Source of the DNA: Candidatus Thalassolituus haligoni | Lineage (GTDB): Bacteria; Pseudomonadota; Gammaproteobacteria; Pseudomonadales; Oceanobacteraceae | Assembly: GCF_041222825.1 (NCBI RefSeq) | Contig: NZ_CP139482.1 | Span: 1,147,001-1,211,000, forward strand | Direction of reading: 5' to 3' | DNA: 64,000 bases | In this document: positions 25,820 through 35,265 of the stretch, one piece after another | Layout: every line of letters begins with the position of its first letter | Numbering within the stretch: position 1 is the stretch's first letter | Notes under the pieces: model-generated | What the model was told of the DNA's origin: nothing | Seen by the model: only the letters and a program-made list of their open reading frames with translations | The model's database searches: none | Translations under genes and position numbers: made by a program

Positions 25820-27246
25820 AGTCGCCCCTGAAAAGCCAGAACCCCAGTTTTCATCGGCCTCTCAAGCCTGTTACGGCAAGACTTTCTACCAGTAAAATCA
25901 TATTACGATATCAAAATCTGGTAGATAGCCATGACGCCCAAGGACAAACAGCACGATAAACAGAAAGATTTCCTGCGCCCGGAGCTGCTTGACCTGATCG
26001 ACCCCAGGCATGAACTCGTTCAGCTCAGTCAACGTATCGACTGGGCTGAACTGGAGCGTCACTGTCAGAGTTTTTACTGCACAGACAACGGACGTCCTGG
26101 ATCATCGTCCCGATTAATGATTGGCCTGACACTCCTGAAACACATCTACGCGCTATCGGATGAACACTGCATCGCCCGCTGGGTAGAAAACCCTTACTGG
26201 CAGCACTTCTGCGGCGAACAATACTTTCAACATCGACCACTGATTGATCCCACCACGTTCGGGCGTTTCTGCCGACGTCTCGGCGAGGACGGGTTAAAGA
26301 CACTGATGAAAATGACGGTTCGCCTAGGGTTGGAACTGAATATCATCGACGAAGCCAGCTGTAAGACTCTGGTCGCGGACACGACCGTGATGGAAAAAGC
26401 CATTGCCTAATCCGACCGACAGCCAGCTCTTCAAGCGCGTACAGGAACAGCTGGCGATGCTCGCCAAAGCTCAGGGGATCTCGTTGCGGCAAAGCTACGA
26501 AAAAGAGCTGACTCATCTCAAACACAAAGCGGCGGGCTATGCCCATGCCCGACAGTTCAAGCGTTTGAAGAAGGCTCTCAAGAAAATGGCGACGCTGGTT
26601 GGGCGACTGACGCGGGACATCCTGAGCAAGCTTCCAGCCACCGAGCAAAGCCGACTTATTCTTGAGAAAGCCGCGCAGGCATCCCAACTCATCAAGCAAA
26701 CCCGACCAGGCTGGGAAGGCCCGAAACGGTACAGCTTGCATGAACCGGACGTTCAGTGCATAGCCAAAGGCAAGAGCCGACAACTCTATGATGGCCATAC
26801 CCTGTACTGGAATCTGATTCAAAGCTGGCTGAACACAGGAGTAAAGCCGCAAGAGATCCTGGTTGACCGGGGTTATCGAGGGGCGCAACACGACCGTCGT
26901 ATTGCTGCGGTGAACGTCTGCATCAGCCATCAGAAGCAAGGGCGAGGCAAAGTTCATCCGCAACAATCAAAGCAGAATGGTATTGAGCCGATCATAGGCC
27001 ACATGAAGTCAGATGGACTGATGAAGAGAAACTGGCTGAAAGGGATCACCGGGGATTACATCCACACTTTGCAGTGTGGTGTTGGCCAGAACCAGAGAAA
27101 GATCCTGAGACACCTGAGCTCTCTTTTTGCGCTTATATTCTGGGTGTTATTGGGTGGAATAAGCCGACCCTATTTGTCTGGATTTGGGCGTGATCAGGCT
27201 CTGGAGTGGGCTGCATGATGAAATGGCCAGTTTTGCAGGGGCGACT
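25820..27246 (+). mobile_element. IS5-superfamily element with intact ends
   Basis: AGTCGCCCCTG (25820-25830) and CAGGGGCGACT (27236-27246) are perfect 11-bp terminal inverted repeats. ACA directly flanks both ends, a possible 3-bp target duplication. The single transposase gene is broken by a one-base insertion and an internal deletion. The right end lies inside the lysozyme-like gene at 27247, so insertion cut that gene. Confidence 0.8.
25931..27218 (+). pseudogene. IS5-superfamily transposase (frameshift and deletion)
   Basis: The N-terminal part reads normally through 'GRPGSSSRLMIGLTLLKHIY' and 'RWVENPYWQHFCGE' to the first catalytic aspartate in LVADTTVMEKAIA. TAA at 26408-26410 then ends the frame. 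Removing one A from CCTAATCC restores 'KAIAYPTDSQLFKRVQEQL', so a one-base insertion is the lesion. Further on, 'KGKSRQ' joins directly to 'LYDGHTLYW', missing roughly 40 residues found in relatives. The second aspartate (ILVDRGYRG) and glutamate (GIEPIIGHMK) survive. An 8-bp hairpin (25885-25892 / 25918-25925) precedes the start. Confidence 0.85.
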
Positions 27247-28108
27247 ACATAATAGAGTGCTTGCACAAGCAGGTGTTGCTGAAAACACTCGGGAAACGAT
27301 GACTCGAACTCATTTATTGAGAGAGTGGTTGCAGCACGAATCGCCTTACCACTGGGGAACCAATAAAGCTGCAAAGTCTGGCCCTTATCAGCAAACACCG
27401 TTCAGAATGACAGAAGGAGGTGATGAGCACGGCAGTCTTTCCTTTAGCCAGCTCGTTTATCCCAATCGTTATGGAGCTGATTCAGCTTGTGCTGCACTGA
27501 CAGCAACAGATATTAATCCCTATTCGCCGGAAGGGCAGGTAAAAATCATCGCTACTTTTTTGGGGTCCGAGCCAACCGACAACCATAGCTGTTCTGGGGG
27601 TATGAATATGGCCTTTGTTGAAGATACATTAGGAAGAAGTTATGCGGATGTTCCAGACCTTGTTCGTATACAAGGACAAAATACACTAGGAAATACCGAA
27701 GACGATTATGAGAAATTAGCCAAAGCCATTTTTGTTTATAATGCTGGGGAAGGAAATGCTTGGGTTAGTGGGCGTAGCAGGCACAGTTGGCCTTATATTA
27801 TAAGAAATTTGGTTTATTCAAGTGACAGTGCGACAAACAACCAAGACAGTGGAGTCTGTCATTCCTGTAAATATTCAATACAAATTAGAGAAGGAGCATT
27901 CGGCAATGATAACCTTAGAACCTACATCTGGGAAGGTGATGATGCCAACCACTATGGCCAGCCGGACTGGTGTTTTGAGTATGGGGAGAGGGAGTGGGTG
28001 TCGGGAGCTACTGTTGTGAATGATGATGGATCTATTCGTCCTAAGGCTTTTAGCGATTATTCGGATGATGCTCTTGATGATGAATCTTTACGTATGTCAT
28101 GTAATTGA
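27247..28108 (+). pseudogene. 5'-truncated copy of the large lysozyme-like protein
   Basis: Homology to the C-terminal ~280 residues of the protein ending at 32363 begins exactly at the insertion-sequence edge (HNRVLAQAG versus HNGVLSAAG) and runs to the shared ending 'SCN'. Lysozyme/transglycosylase-like motifs are complete: glutamate in LQHESPYHWG, then GSLSFSQL (compare GxLGLMQ), then FVYNAGEG and 'SWPYIIRNLVY'. The last third carries 'CHSCKYSIQI' and 'WCFEYGEREWVSG', identical in spirit to the other copy. The signal peptide and upstream domains are lost. It overlaps the next gene by 4 bp. A short product from ATG 27299 is possible but would lack export. Confidence 0.75.
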
Positions 28109-28128
28109 ATAAATTAGGTGGTGCCCAA

Positions 28129-29091
28129 ATGTTCAGTGTGAAATGGTTTGCAATTTTTTTATTTTTTTCTCCATTAACTTTTTCTATGGAGCTAGATGAA
28201 GGGTTTTCAAGAAATGCTGAAAATGGAATTCTATTTAAGACTATAAATCAAAAGTATGGAACGAGGCCTGGATACCTATATGGGTATTCCGAAGATAAAT
28301 ATTATTCACTATCTAAAAATGGTTCAGCTATTGGTGATTATGAATTAAATAGTTCAAGTAATACAATAAAAGGGTGGCCCCTTACCCGCTGGCAATATGA
28401 GCCAATCGAAAATGAAGTGAAATTTTTTCAGGCAGATATTTACAAAAAGTTATACCAAAAGGTATTCAACCCAATAGGGTGTTTAGATGAAATACCTCTA
28501 AATCAGGGAGACCTGGATGCGGATGGAAAGTCAGAGCTAATTCTATTCCTTGGCTATGATCTGGTGGTCTTCTCTCCTGAAGCGGGTCGTATCGTTTTTA
28601 TGATCAATTATACCGTTCCCGGTTGGATGTCTCTGGAAGGTACAGCACATCATCACGAAGCAAACTGGATTAAGGAGGGTGATGAAGGCGTTCCACAGTA
28701 TCAGAATTTACTGGATGAACACTATGGTGATGCGTTAGCGGGGTTAAGAGGCTACGCCAAACTCTACGTCGGCGATTTTGATAAAAACGGCCAGACCGAT
28801 ATTCTGGTCTGGCGTAAACTGTACGAATCTAATATGCAAAACAATCCGGTAAAGGGTTTTCATAAGTTGAAAGACAGCTTTTACCATTACGAAAGATCGA
28901 CGGCGGCAGGCAGTACGGGTGAATACCTGCCGCAAGAAACTGATCCCGGCACCATCCGATCCTGGCTTGCAGAGAAGAATCTAACCTGGCAACAAGGCTA
29001 CCCGTCCAAAAGCGAGTGCGAAGGGGAGGAAGGTCAGCTGATTCCTGAAATGCACGACCCCTTGTTGAATGACCCGGATGTGTTGCAGTAA
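28129..29091 (+). CDS. Exported FG-GAP-like protein, copy 1
   Basis: A 320-residue protein. ATG 28129 is preferred over 28105 since AGGTGG precedes it and it opens a signal peptide (MFSVKWFAIFLFFSPLTFS, cleavage near FS/ME). Two FG-GAP/VCBS-like calcium-loop motifs appear: GDLDADGKSELILF and 'VGDFDKNGQTDILVWRKLY'. The C-terminal 43 residues are nearly identical to copy 2 although the rest is only moderately similar. The frame stays open after its TAA, in phase with the next reading frame. It follows the lysozyme-like gene by overlap, suggesting a partner such as an inhibitor, cofactor or export companion. The N-terminal half is AT-rich. Function unknown. Confidence 0.75.
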   Translation: MFSVKWFAIFLFFSPLTFSMELDEGFSRNAENGILFKTINQKYGTRPGYLYGYSEDKYYSLSKNGSAIGDYELNSSSNTIKGWPLTRWQYEPIENEVKFFQADIYKKLYQKVFNPIGCLDEIPLNQGDLDADGKSELILFLGYDLVVFSPEAGRIVFMINYTVPGWMSLEGTAHHHEANWIKEGDEGVPQYQNLLDEHYGDALAGLRGYAKLYVGDFDKNGQTDILVWRKLYESNMQNNPVKGFHKLKDSFYHYERSTAAGSTGEYLPQETDPGTIRSWLAEKNLTWQQGYPSKSECEGEEGQLIPEMHDPLLNDPDVLQ

Positions 29092-29118
29092 CGCCTCAAA
29101 GACAGCGAATCCGCTGCC

Positions 29119-32100
29119 ATGTACATGGGAGAAGCCAGCGACGGAACACCAGACTATGAATATATTCTGGGCGGCACCGGAGAAATCGTCAGCTCCAATC
29201 AGCGGCTACTGACACGCTATCGCATGCTGATGCGCGGAGGCGATGACGTCTCCTATTCGGGAAGCCCCGGCAGCGTCAACGCCGCCAACTTCTCCGAATG
29301 GCAGGCCAAAGGCAATATCGCCCCACAATTCCACGGCATCGACAGCGACCTCGTAAAACCGGGCGAAACCCTGCTGATCTACGCCATCAACCGCGTCACC
29401 GGCTACATGGGCTATCAACGCGTCCTGACCGACCAACTGGCAGGCGCCACGCTGGATACCCTGGTTAGCCCTATTGTGATGTACCCACCCAACCTCAAAG
29501 TCTGGGCCGAGCGCAAATACACCATTGAAGCCGGTAATAACCAAGGGGAACCCCCGAATACCTGATTGGCTACGAAGGCGCGGGCGAAGCCGACGACACC
29601 GTCATACAGATCTACACCGACTGGACAGCCCCCGACGGCACCGCCATCCCCACCGCGCTGCAAGACTACGGCTACACCGGCCGCATTGCCTACAGTACCA
29701 GCGACAATTCGCTGTCGGATGCGAGCCAGGCGGGTACAGCCCGCTTCAAGATAGAACCCGGCACCCATGCCCAGGTGATACGGTTGCCCGGCAACGGCAC
29801 CGCTGGAAATCAACACTTTTACCTGCAAGCCTTTGGTGTCCCTTATGGAGAATTTCAGGACTTCGCCCTGGGGCAACAAAGCCGGGGCTTGAGCGAAACC
29901 GACCTGCAAGGGGTAGAAGAGAATGCCTGGCGGCCGAAATTCTTTGTGCCGCTGACAGTACCTGTGTATGACGAAAACAACAGCCTGATACAAGAACAGG
30001 CTTATATGACATATAAAAACCAGCAAATGGCCGAAGGCGTTGACCCGGATACCATTGAAAAGCCAGAAGGTATGTATCAGTGGCTGAGTCGGCCAGAATA
30101 CCAGTTCAGCGTCTATGATCTGGAAGTCAGTGACATTCGAGTGAATGAATATCTGGAAGACGGCAGTATCGATACCGTCAACATACTTGACAACGACGAC
30201 CCCACCATCGCCAGCAGCGAAACCTATCTGGAAATTTTGTATGAACTTTACGGGATAAACAATGATCGCCTTGACAGCTACCAATCCGAAGACCAGATCC
30301 TGATCCTCAATGTCGCCGGTCAGGAAACCGAAATTCATATAACCGACAATGGCAGCCTTGAACTCAACGACCTGAGTTTTCTGGATAAACTGGGTTCCAC
30401 CGACTACCTCGTCATCTCGTTTTACCTGAACAACGACACCGGCAACATCCTCTGGGAATACGCGTTTGGAAGAAACGGCTTGCACGTGTATGGGCCGTTT
30501 GAATTTGCCCCCTATCTGGATGATGACTTAATGCTCAGTCGGGTGCCGATAGCCGAGGTGGCCGATCCCGTGCGTGCGCTGGTTGTCTACACGTTGGGTG
30601 GTGTGCGGCTGCGTTATGGTTATCAACCGCCCGCTGAAATACGTGTTGAGGACGTTCAATCGGTTAAATTACAAATCGAGCACCCGGGATGGTACTGCAC
30701 CCAACCTGGAGTCAATACAGAAGAACACTGCACCTATTCTGATGGTGAAGCCCCCTTTGAAATAACCCAGCCCTATTATCCCCCGTTTCCATACCACATT
30801 AACGGTATTCCCAAATGGTCTGTATGGTGGCAACCGGCGACAGAAAATGGTGGCGGCAGCGGCGATACACTGTGGTCGAATGAATTGGACATCAATGCCC
30901 ATTACACCGCGACCTTTACCCAGCTATCGCACATGGCCCCGGTAACGGAATATTTTAAAATTAAAAGCCGGACGATTAAACCAAACAGCGAGAGCGATGA
31001 AATCAACAAGGGTAGTGATATTCAGCTGGTAGAGGCGATTCTTTGGCAGCTAGGGATCAGTCCGCAAAAAGGTGGGCCAGGTAGTGAAGGTGCCCGAATC
31101 GCCAGTAACCGTGGCGGAAGTGGTGCCATTAACACCAAAGACTGCAATGGCGATGCGGCCAATGATCGTTCTGTTTATTATGCCGGTTGGAGCACTTGCC
31201 CCCAATGGAGTGTCTCCACCGAAGGCATGATTCGTCGTTTCCAGGGGCGCAGTGAAGGTGGTGAACGGTTAGAATCAGGAATTATCGGGAACGTAGGCCC
31301 AAAAACCATCGCCTGGCTCAGAGATGACTTTGAATCCTACATGCAGGCCTACTCTGAATACTCGACCAGTTCCATCGTTGGCAAAGAGCATGCTCAGATC
31401 GATACATGGATCCAGGCAGCGACCGACATCTGGAAAAATGGACTGGAAAGCAACAGCTATGTAGCCGTGGGGGGGTACACTGATGACATTCATAACGGGG
31501 TTCTTAGTGCGGCAGGGGTCGACGATACTACCAAGACCCGAGCAGCCCTGATTAAAGCCTGGAAGCTCCAGGAATCTCCATACCACTGGGGCACTAACAC
31601 AAAAGACTATCAGGCAACCCCTTTCCGCATGACCGAGGGCGGAGCCGATGAGCAAGGCAGCCTCGGCTTTAATCAGGTGCTGTACAAATACCGCTACAGC
31701 GACAGACCTTGCAGCGTGCATAAAGCAGCCGGGCTCAACTACTACCACCCCCTGGGTAACATCAAAGGGTTTGCCATCCATACAATGATGAAATCGTGGC
31801 AGCGCGATGGCGAGATTAACTGTGGCTCTGGCGGTCTGTATCAAGCTTTTCACAACAGCAGCTTCGCGAAAAGCTTTGAAACCGATATTGTCGACCTTAA
31901 AGGTTACCAGCAAGGAACCCAAACCGTGACCTACACAAATACCCCCCGTCAGGAAGATGATTATGAAAAACTGGCCAAAGGCATTGGTTATTACAACAGT
32001 AACACACCAGGGTTCACCGTACACAGTTGGCCTTATATCCTGAAGCACAAAGTGAATCCGCCAGCGAAGAGCACCTCCAATGATGGAGACAACTGCTTTA

Positions 32101-32363
32101 CCTGTCGCTATACGATCCAGGTGAGGAATGAGAAATACGGATTACCATATCGGCAATATATTTGGCAGGGAGGGAGTTACACGGCAGACTTAACAGATGC
32201 CGATGGCAATCCAGATCCAAGAGCAGGGCAGGCGTGGTGTTTTGAGTATGGGGAGAGAGAGTGGGTGAGTGGGACTACTTATGCTCAAGCCAGACAGAAT
32301 GCATCGGATACAAATACTGATGATGCGCCACAAACACCCGTAGGCCGAGTTAACTGTAATTAA
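29119..32363 (+). pseudogene. Large lysozyme-like protein with peptidoglycan-binding-like domain (frameshifted)
   Basis: Frame one runs from ATG 29119 to TGA 29563-29565; frame two is coding from about 29556 to 32363. One extra C in the run CCCCC (29551-29555) restores a continuous ~1080-codon product, so this is a one-base indel, a phase-variable tract or a sequencing error. Domains: N-terminal beta-rich segments I do not recognise; a segment with LVEAILWQLGISP and 'NVGPKTIAWLRDDF' resembling peptidoglycan-binding repeats; then a lysozyme/transglycosylase-like domain with glutamate in LQESPYHWG (codon 31572-31574), GSLGFNQV, 'YYNSNTPG' and 'SWPYILKH'; then a Cys-containing tail. No signal peptide is visible, so the true N-terminus may be missing. 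Followed within 11 bp by FG-GAP copy 2. Confidence 0.7.
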
Positions 32364-32373
32364 GGTGATTATG

Positions 32374-33375
32374 ATGAATTATTTGAAGAATATTTTTATC
32401 ACTATGGCTGTTCTTAGTATTCTAAGTCCAGCTCAGGCATTAGAGCTGGTGAATGGAACAACTCAAGAATTTGGCATGATATTTACAGATGCTCAAAAAT
32501 CTGCTCTTCCTGTAATTACTAACTCTATTAAATTAAGTGATTCATCAAATACAGGAATGAGTTTGGCTTTTACAAATATAGCAGAAACAAGTAATTGGTT
32601 TCGTTTATACGAGAATATTCATCTATATGGTGTGGACGTGTCGCAGGGAACTTTATTAGGCAACTGGCCCCTTACCCGCTGGCAATATGAACCCATAGAA
32701 CCGGAAATTGTGGAACGGTACCAACAAGTCCGGCGAGATTTTTCAACGCTGCACCCGAGTCCAAGCCACCCGCTGGGCTGCTTGAAAAGTACGCCATTAC
32801 GCTATGGCGATATCGATGGAGACGGGGTTAATGAACTGGTTATTTTTATTGGAAACCAACTGCTGGTGTTCTCACCCAGCGCGCAGAAAACCGTATTTGG
32901 GATGAATGTGCGCGTGGATGACTGGATGACCGAAGAAGAAACCCAATCTCACTTTGAATATTATCCGCCAGCGGGAATCGACGAGATTACGCCTTATTAC
33001 CAAAGTGCCGCTAACATGGACTACGCCAGTGAACTGCCTGGGTATCGCGGATATGGAAAACTCTATAGCAGTGATTTCGACAAAAATGGCAGCCCTGACA
33101 TTCTGGTGTGGCGCAAACTTTATCTGTCCCGCATGTTAAATGTTGACAAAGGCTTCGACAAAATCAGTGATACCTACTACCACTATGAAAAATCTGCTAC
33201 TGGTGAATATGTTCTGAAAGATACTGCCCCCAAGACCATCCAATCCTGGCTTGCAGAGAAGAATCTAACCTGGCAACAAGGCTACCCGTCCAAAAGCGAG
33301 TGCGAAGGGGAGGAAGGTCAACTGATTCCTGAAATGCACGATCCCTTGTTGAATGACCCGGATGTGTTGCATTAA
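32374..33375 (+). CDS. Exported FG-GAP-like protein, copy 2
   Basis: A 333-residue paralogue of the protein at 28129. The second of two adjacent ATGs (32374) has AAGGTG 6 bp upstream and starts the signal peptide MNYLKNIFITMAVLSILSP, cleaved near AQA/LE. Calcium-loop motifs are GDIDGDGVNELVIF and 'SSDFDKNGSPDILVWRKLY'. 'WPLTRWQYEPIE' is shared word for word with copy 1, and the last 129 coding bases match at 127 positions. It sits 10 bp after the large lysozyme-like gene, repeating the gene order of the upstream pair. Immunity or partner role is inference only. Confidence 0.75.
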   Translation: MNYLKNIFITMAVLSILSPAQALELVNGTTQEFGMIFTDAQKSALPVITNSIKLSDSSNTGMSLAFTNIAETSNWFRLYENIHLYGVDVSQGTLLGNWPLTRWQYEPIEPEIVERYQQVRRDFSTLHPSPSHPLGCLKSTPLRYGDIDGDGVNELVIFIGNQLLVFSPSAQKTVFGMNVRVDDWMTEEETQSHFEYYPPAGIDEITPYYQSAANMDYASELPGYRGYGKLYSSDFDKNGSPDILVWRKLYLSRMLNVDKGFDKISDTYYHYEKSATGEYVLKDTAPKTIQSWLAEKNLTWQQGYPSKSECEGEEGQLIPEMHDPLLNDPDVLH

Positions 33376-33442
33376 TACAGAACTCAAGCCATTAACCGGA
33401 TATCCGCTATACTTGCGCGCACCTGCACATCCGAGCCAGCCC

Positions 33443-34477
33443 ATGACCCAGCCTCCCCATAAGCCACATAATCCCCACGACCGCTTCTTCCGCAGCGCTA
33501 TGGAAAACCGGTCAGTGGCGCTGGACTTTATGCGTTATTACCTGCCGGAGCCGGTGTTTCAAGCGCTGGATACCGACTCGCTGATCCTGCAGCACGACAG
33601 CTATATCGACACCGAACTGGCCGAAAGCCTCTCTGATCTGGTGTATCACTGCCAACTGGCGGGAGAAGAGGCCTGTATTTCCATCCTGATCGAACACCAG
33701 TCACGCCCGGATGCCTTTATGCCGGTGCGCATTGGCCACTACCTGTTCAGCCTGTTAACCAAACAACTGAAACAGCGTCAGCCACACTCCACAGCGACGG
33801 AATCAACACCACCATTAATGGCACCCACTAAAAAAGTGCCGCGACGTTTATTAACCCCGGTCTATGCGCTGGTGTTTTACCACGGCCAGACCAGCCCCTA
33901 TCCTTATTCCCTGCACCTGGCGGACTGTTTTAACGACCCGCTCCAATTAATGACTGAGCTGTTTCAGCGCCCCATTGCCCTGATCGACATCAACCAGCTG
34001 CCGGACGACCAACTCAAGCAACAACAGTGGATTGGCATCGTTGCCCGCGCCCTCAAACACATACGCGCTGCTGACATCAGCCCGTATCTGCTCGACCTGC
34101 TACAGGATTGTGAAGGGCTGGACGATCACAGCAACCAGTGGTTAGATTTCATCCGCACTTTGCTACACTACGCCATCGGAACCGGCAACGTCATCGACCT
34201 GGAACAGCTGGTCGAATCCAGCCAACAACTGCCGCAGCCTATAGGAGACACCTTTATGACCATTGCAGAACAACTTGAAGCCCGTGGCATTGAAAAAGGC
34301 AAAGCCCAGGGTATAACATTAGGAGAAGCCCGAGGCCTGGAGCTGGGCCGTTATGAGGCTCAAAAAGCCACCGCATTGAATATGCTGAAAGAAAGCCTGC
34401 CAGTTGACTTAATCACCAAAATTACTGGTTTGTCACAGCTAGAAGTCGAGGTGTTGCAGCAAGGCCTGCAGCACTGA
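33443..34477 (+). CDS. Rpn-family recombination-promoting nuclease/putative transposase
   Basis: A 344-residue member of the Rpn/YhgA family (PD-(D/E)xK nuclease fold; formerly transposase_31). The family opening 'PHDRFFRSAMENRSVALDFM' is present, followed by 'DLVYHCQLAGEEACISILIEHQSRPD' in part, which holds the nuclease core D...E.Q. 'PVYALVFYHGQTSPYPYS' matches the family mid-section. The C-terminal 'RGIEKGKAQGITLGEARG' is the usual repeat-rich helix. ATG 33443 is chosen because the family starts right there; upstream frame to 33353 lies in FG-GAP copy 2. Rpn proteins promote RecA-independent recombination and can act as nucleases, apt beside duplicated and rearranged genes. Confidence 0.9.
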   Translation: MTQPPHKPHNPHDRFFRSAMENRSVALDFMRYYLPEPVFQALDTDSLILQHDSYIDTELAESLSDLVYHCQLAGEEACISILIEHQSRPDAFMPVRIGHYLFSLLTKQLKQRQPHSTATESTPPLMAPTKKVPRRLLTPVYALVFYHGQTSPYPYSLHLADCFNDPLQLMTELFQRPIALIDINQLPDDQLKQQQWIGIVARALKHIRAADISPYLLDLLQDCEGLDDHSNQWLDFIRTLLHYAIGTGNVIDLEQLVESSQQLPQPIGDTFMTIAEQLEARGIEKGKAQGITLGEARGLELGRYEAQKATALNMLKESLPVDLITKITGLSQLEVEVLQQGLQH

Positions 34478-35265
34478 TCAATCGAGAGTTGTTGGGGTAA
34501 GCTTCTGGACTTGGCCCAGAGCACGGCGACTGAGTGGGAGTCATCACAACATGGATGTTTTACGTAAACATTGTATCCAAGAGCGATGAAACTCCGCCCT
34601 CAGAAATCCCCGATCAGAAAAACATAATGTCGATCAGATGCTTAACTGCTCAGCATTGGAGCTGAAGCTTCCGTTGTTAGTGGCCCGACATTCATACGCC
34701 ACGCGGCCATACCGGGCCTGATCCGGTATCCACGTATTCGCACACTGGATTCCGAATTTCGCCAATGCTCGTCTGGAATGACAGCTGGTGTGTATCGCCC
34801 GGAGAGAGTGACAATACCCATAGACGTAGGAAGTGGCTTGCCGCCGAACAGCAGCAAGCCGGAAAAGGTCACCGCCTGTTATTCCGCTGAACATCGTGAA
34901 GGTTTTTTGGGATACCAAGCGGTTGAGACAAGCGGTGGCTTTTTTGGCTAACCCGTTTGTTTGAATGATCTCTCGGAGCAGTAGTAAACCGGCGTTGGAA
35001 GTGATGTCACCGCCCTGGCTGCAATCTGGCGTTGATCAAGAGAGGAAAGCGGGATGGCATTCTGGTCGCTTTTTGTCACGGCGGTAAGCTCTTTGGTGAT
35101 TGCTTTGACACGTTCCGAGGAACCATAAGGGATACCGCCGTTCTTGTATCTACCCTCGTGAAATATGCGGGTTAGCCCTGTTGGTTGCCAGTTCATATAT
35201 AGTGTCGGCTTGAATTTCTCTTTTATGCGGCCGGCGTGGGCCGTTTGCGGTTGACAGGAAAGACC
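34478..35265 (+). other. Gene-poor stretch after the Rpn gene
   Basis: Nearly 800 bp without a gene I can support. Two short minus-strand frames (34642-34872, 76 codons; 34948-35196, 82 codons) have no recognised motif and could be remnants. A near-palindrome ATGTTTTACGTAAACAT lies at 34555-34571. This probably marks the right limit of the mobile region. Confidence 0.5.

Noticed and set aside
29415..30485. 356-codon minus-strand ORF
   Set aside because: Antisense to the giant lysozyme-like gene; sense strand carries the recognisable domains and continuous homology.
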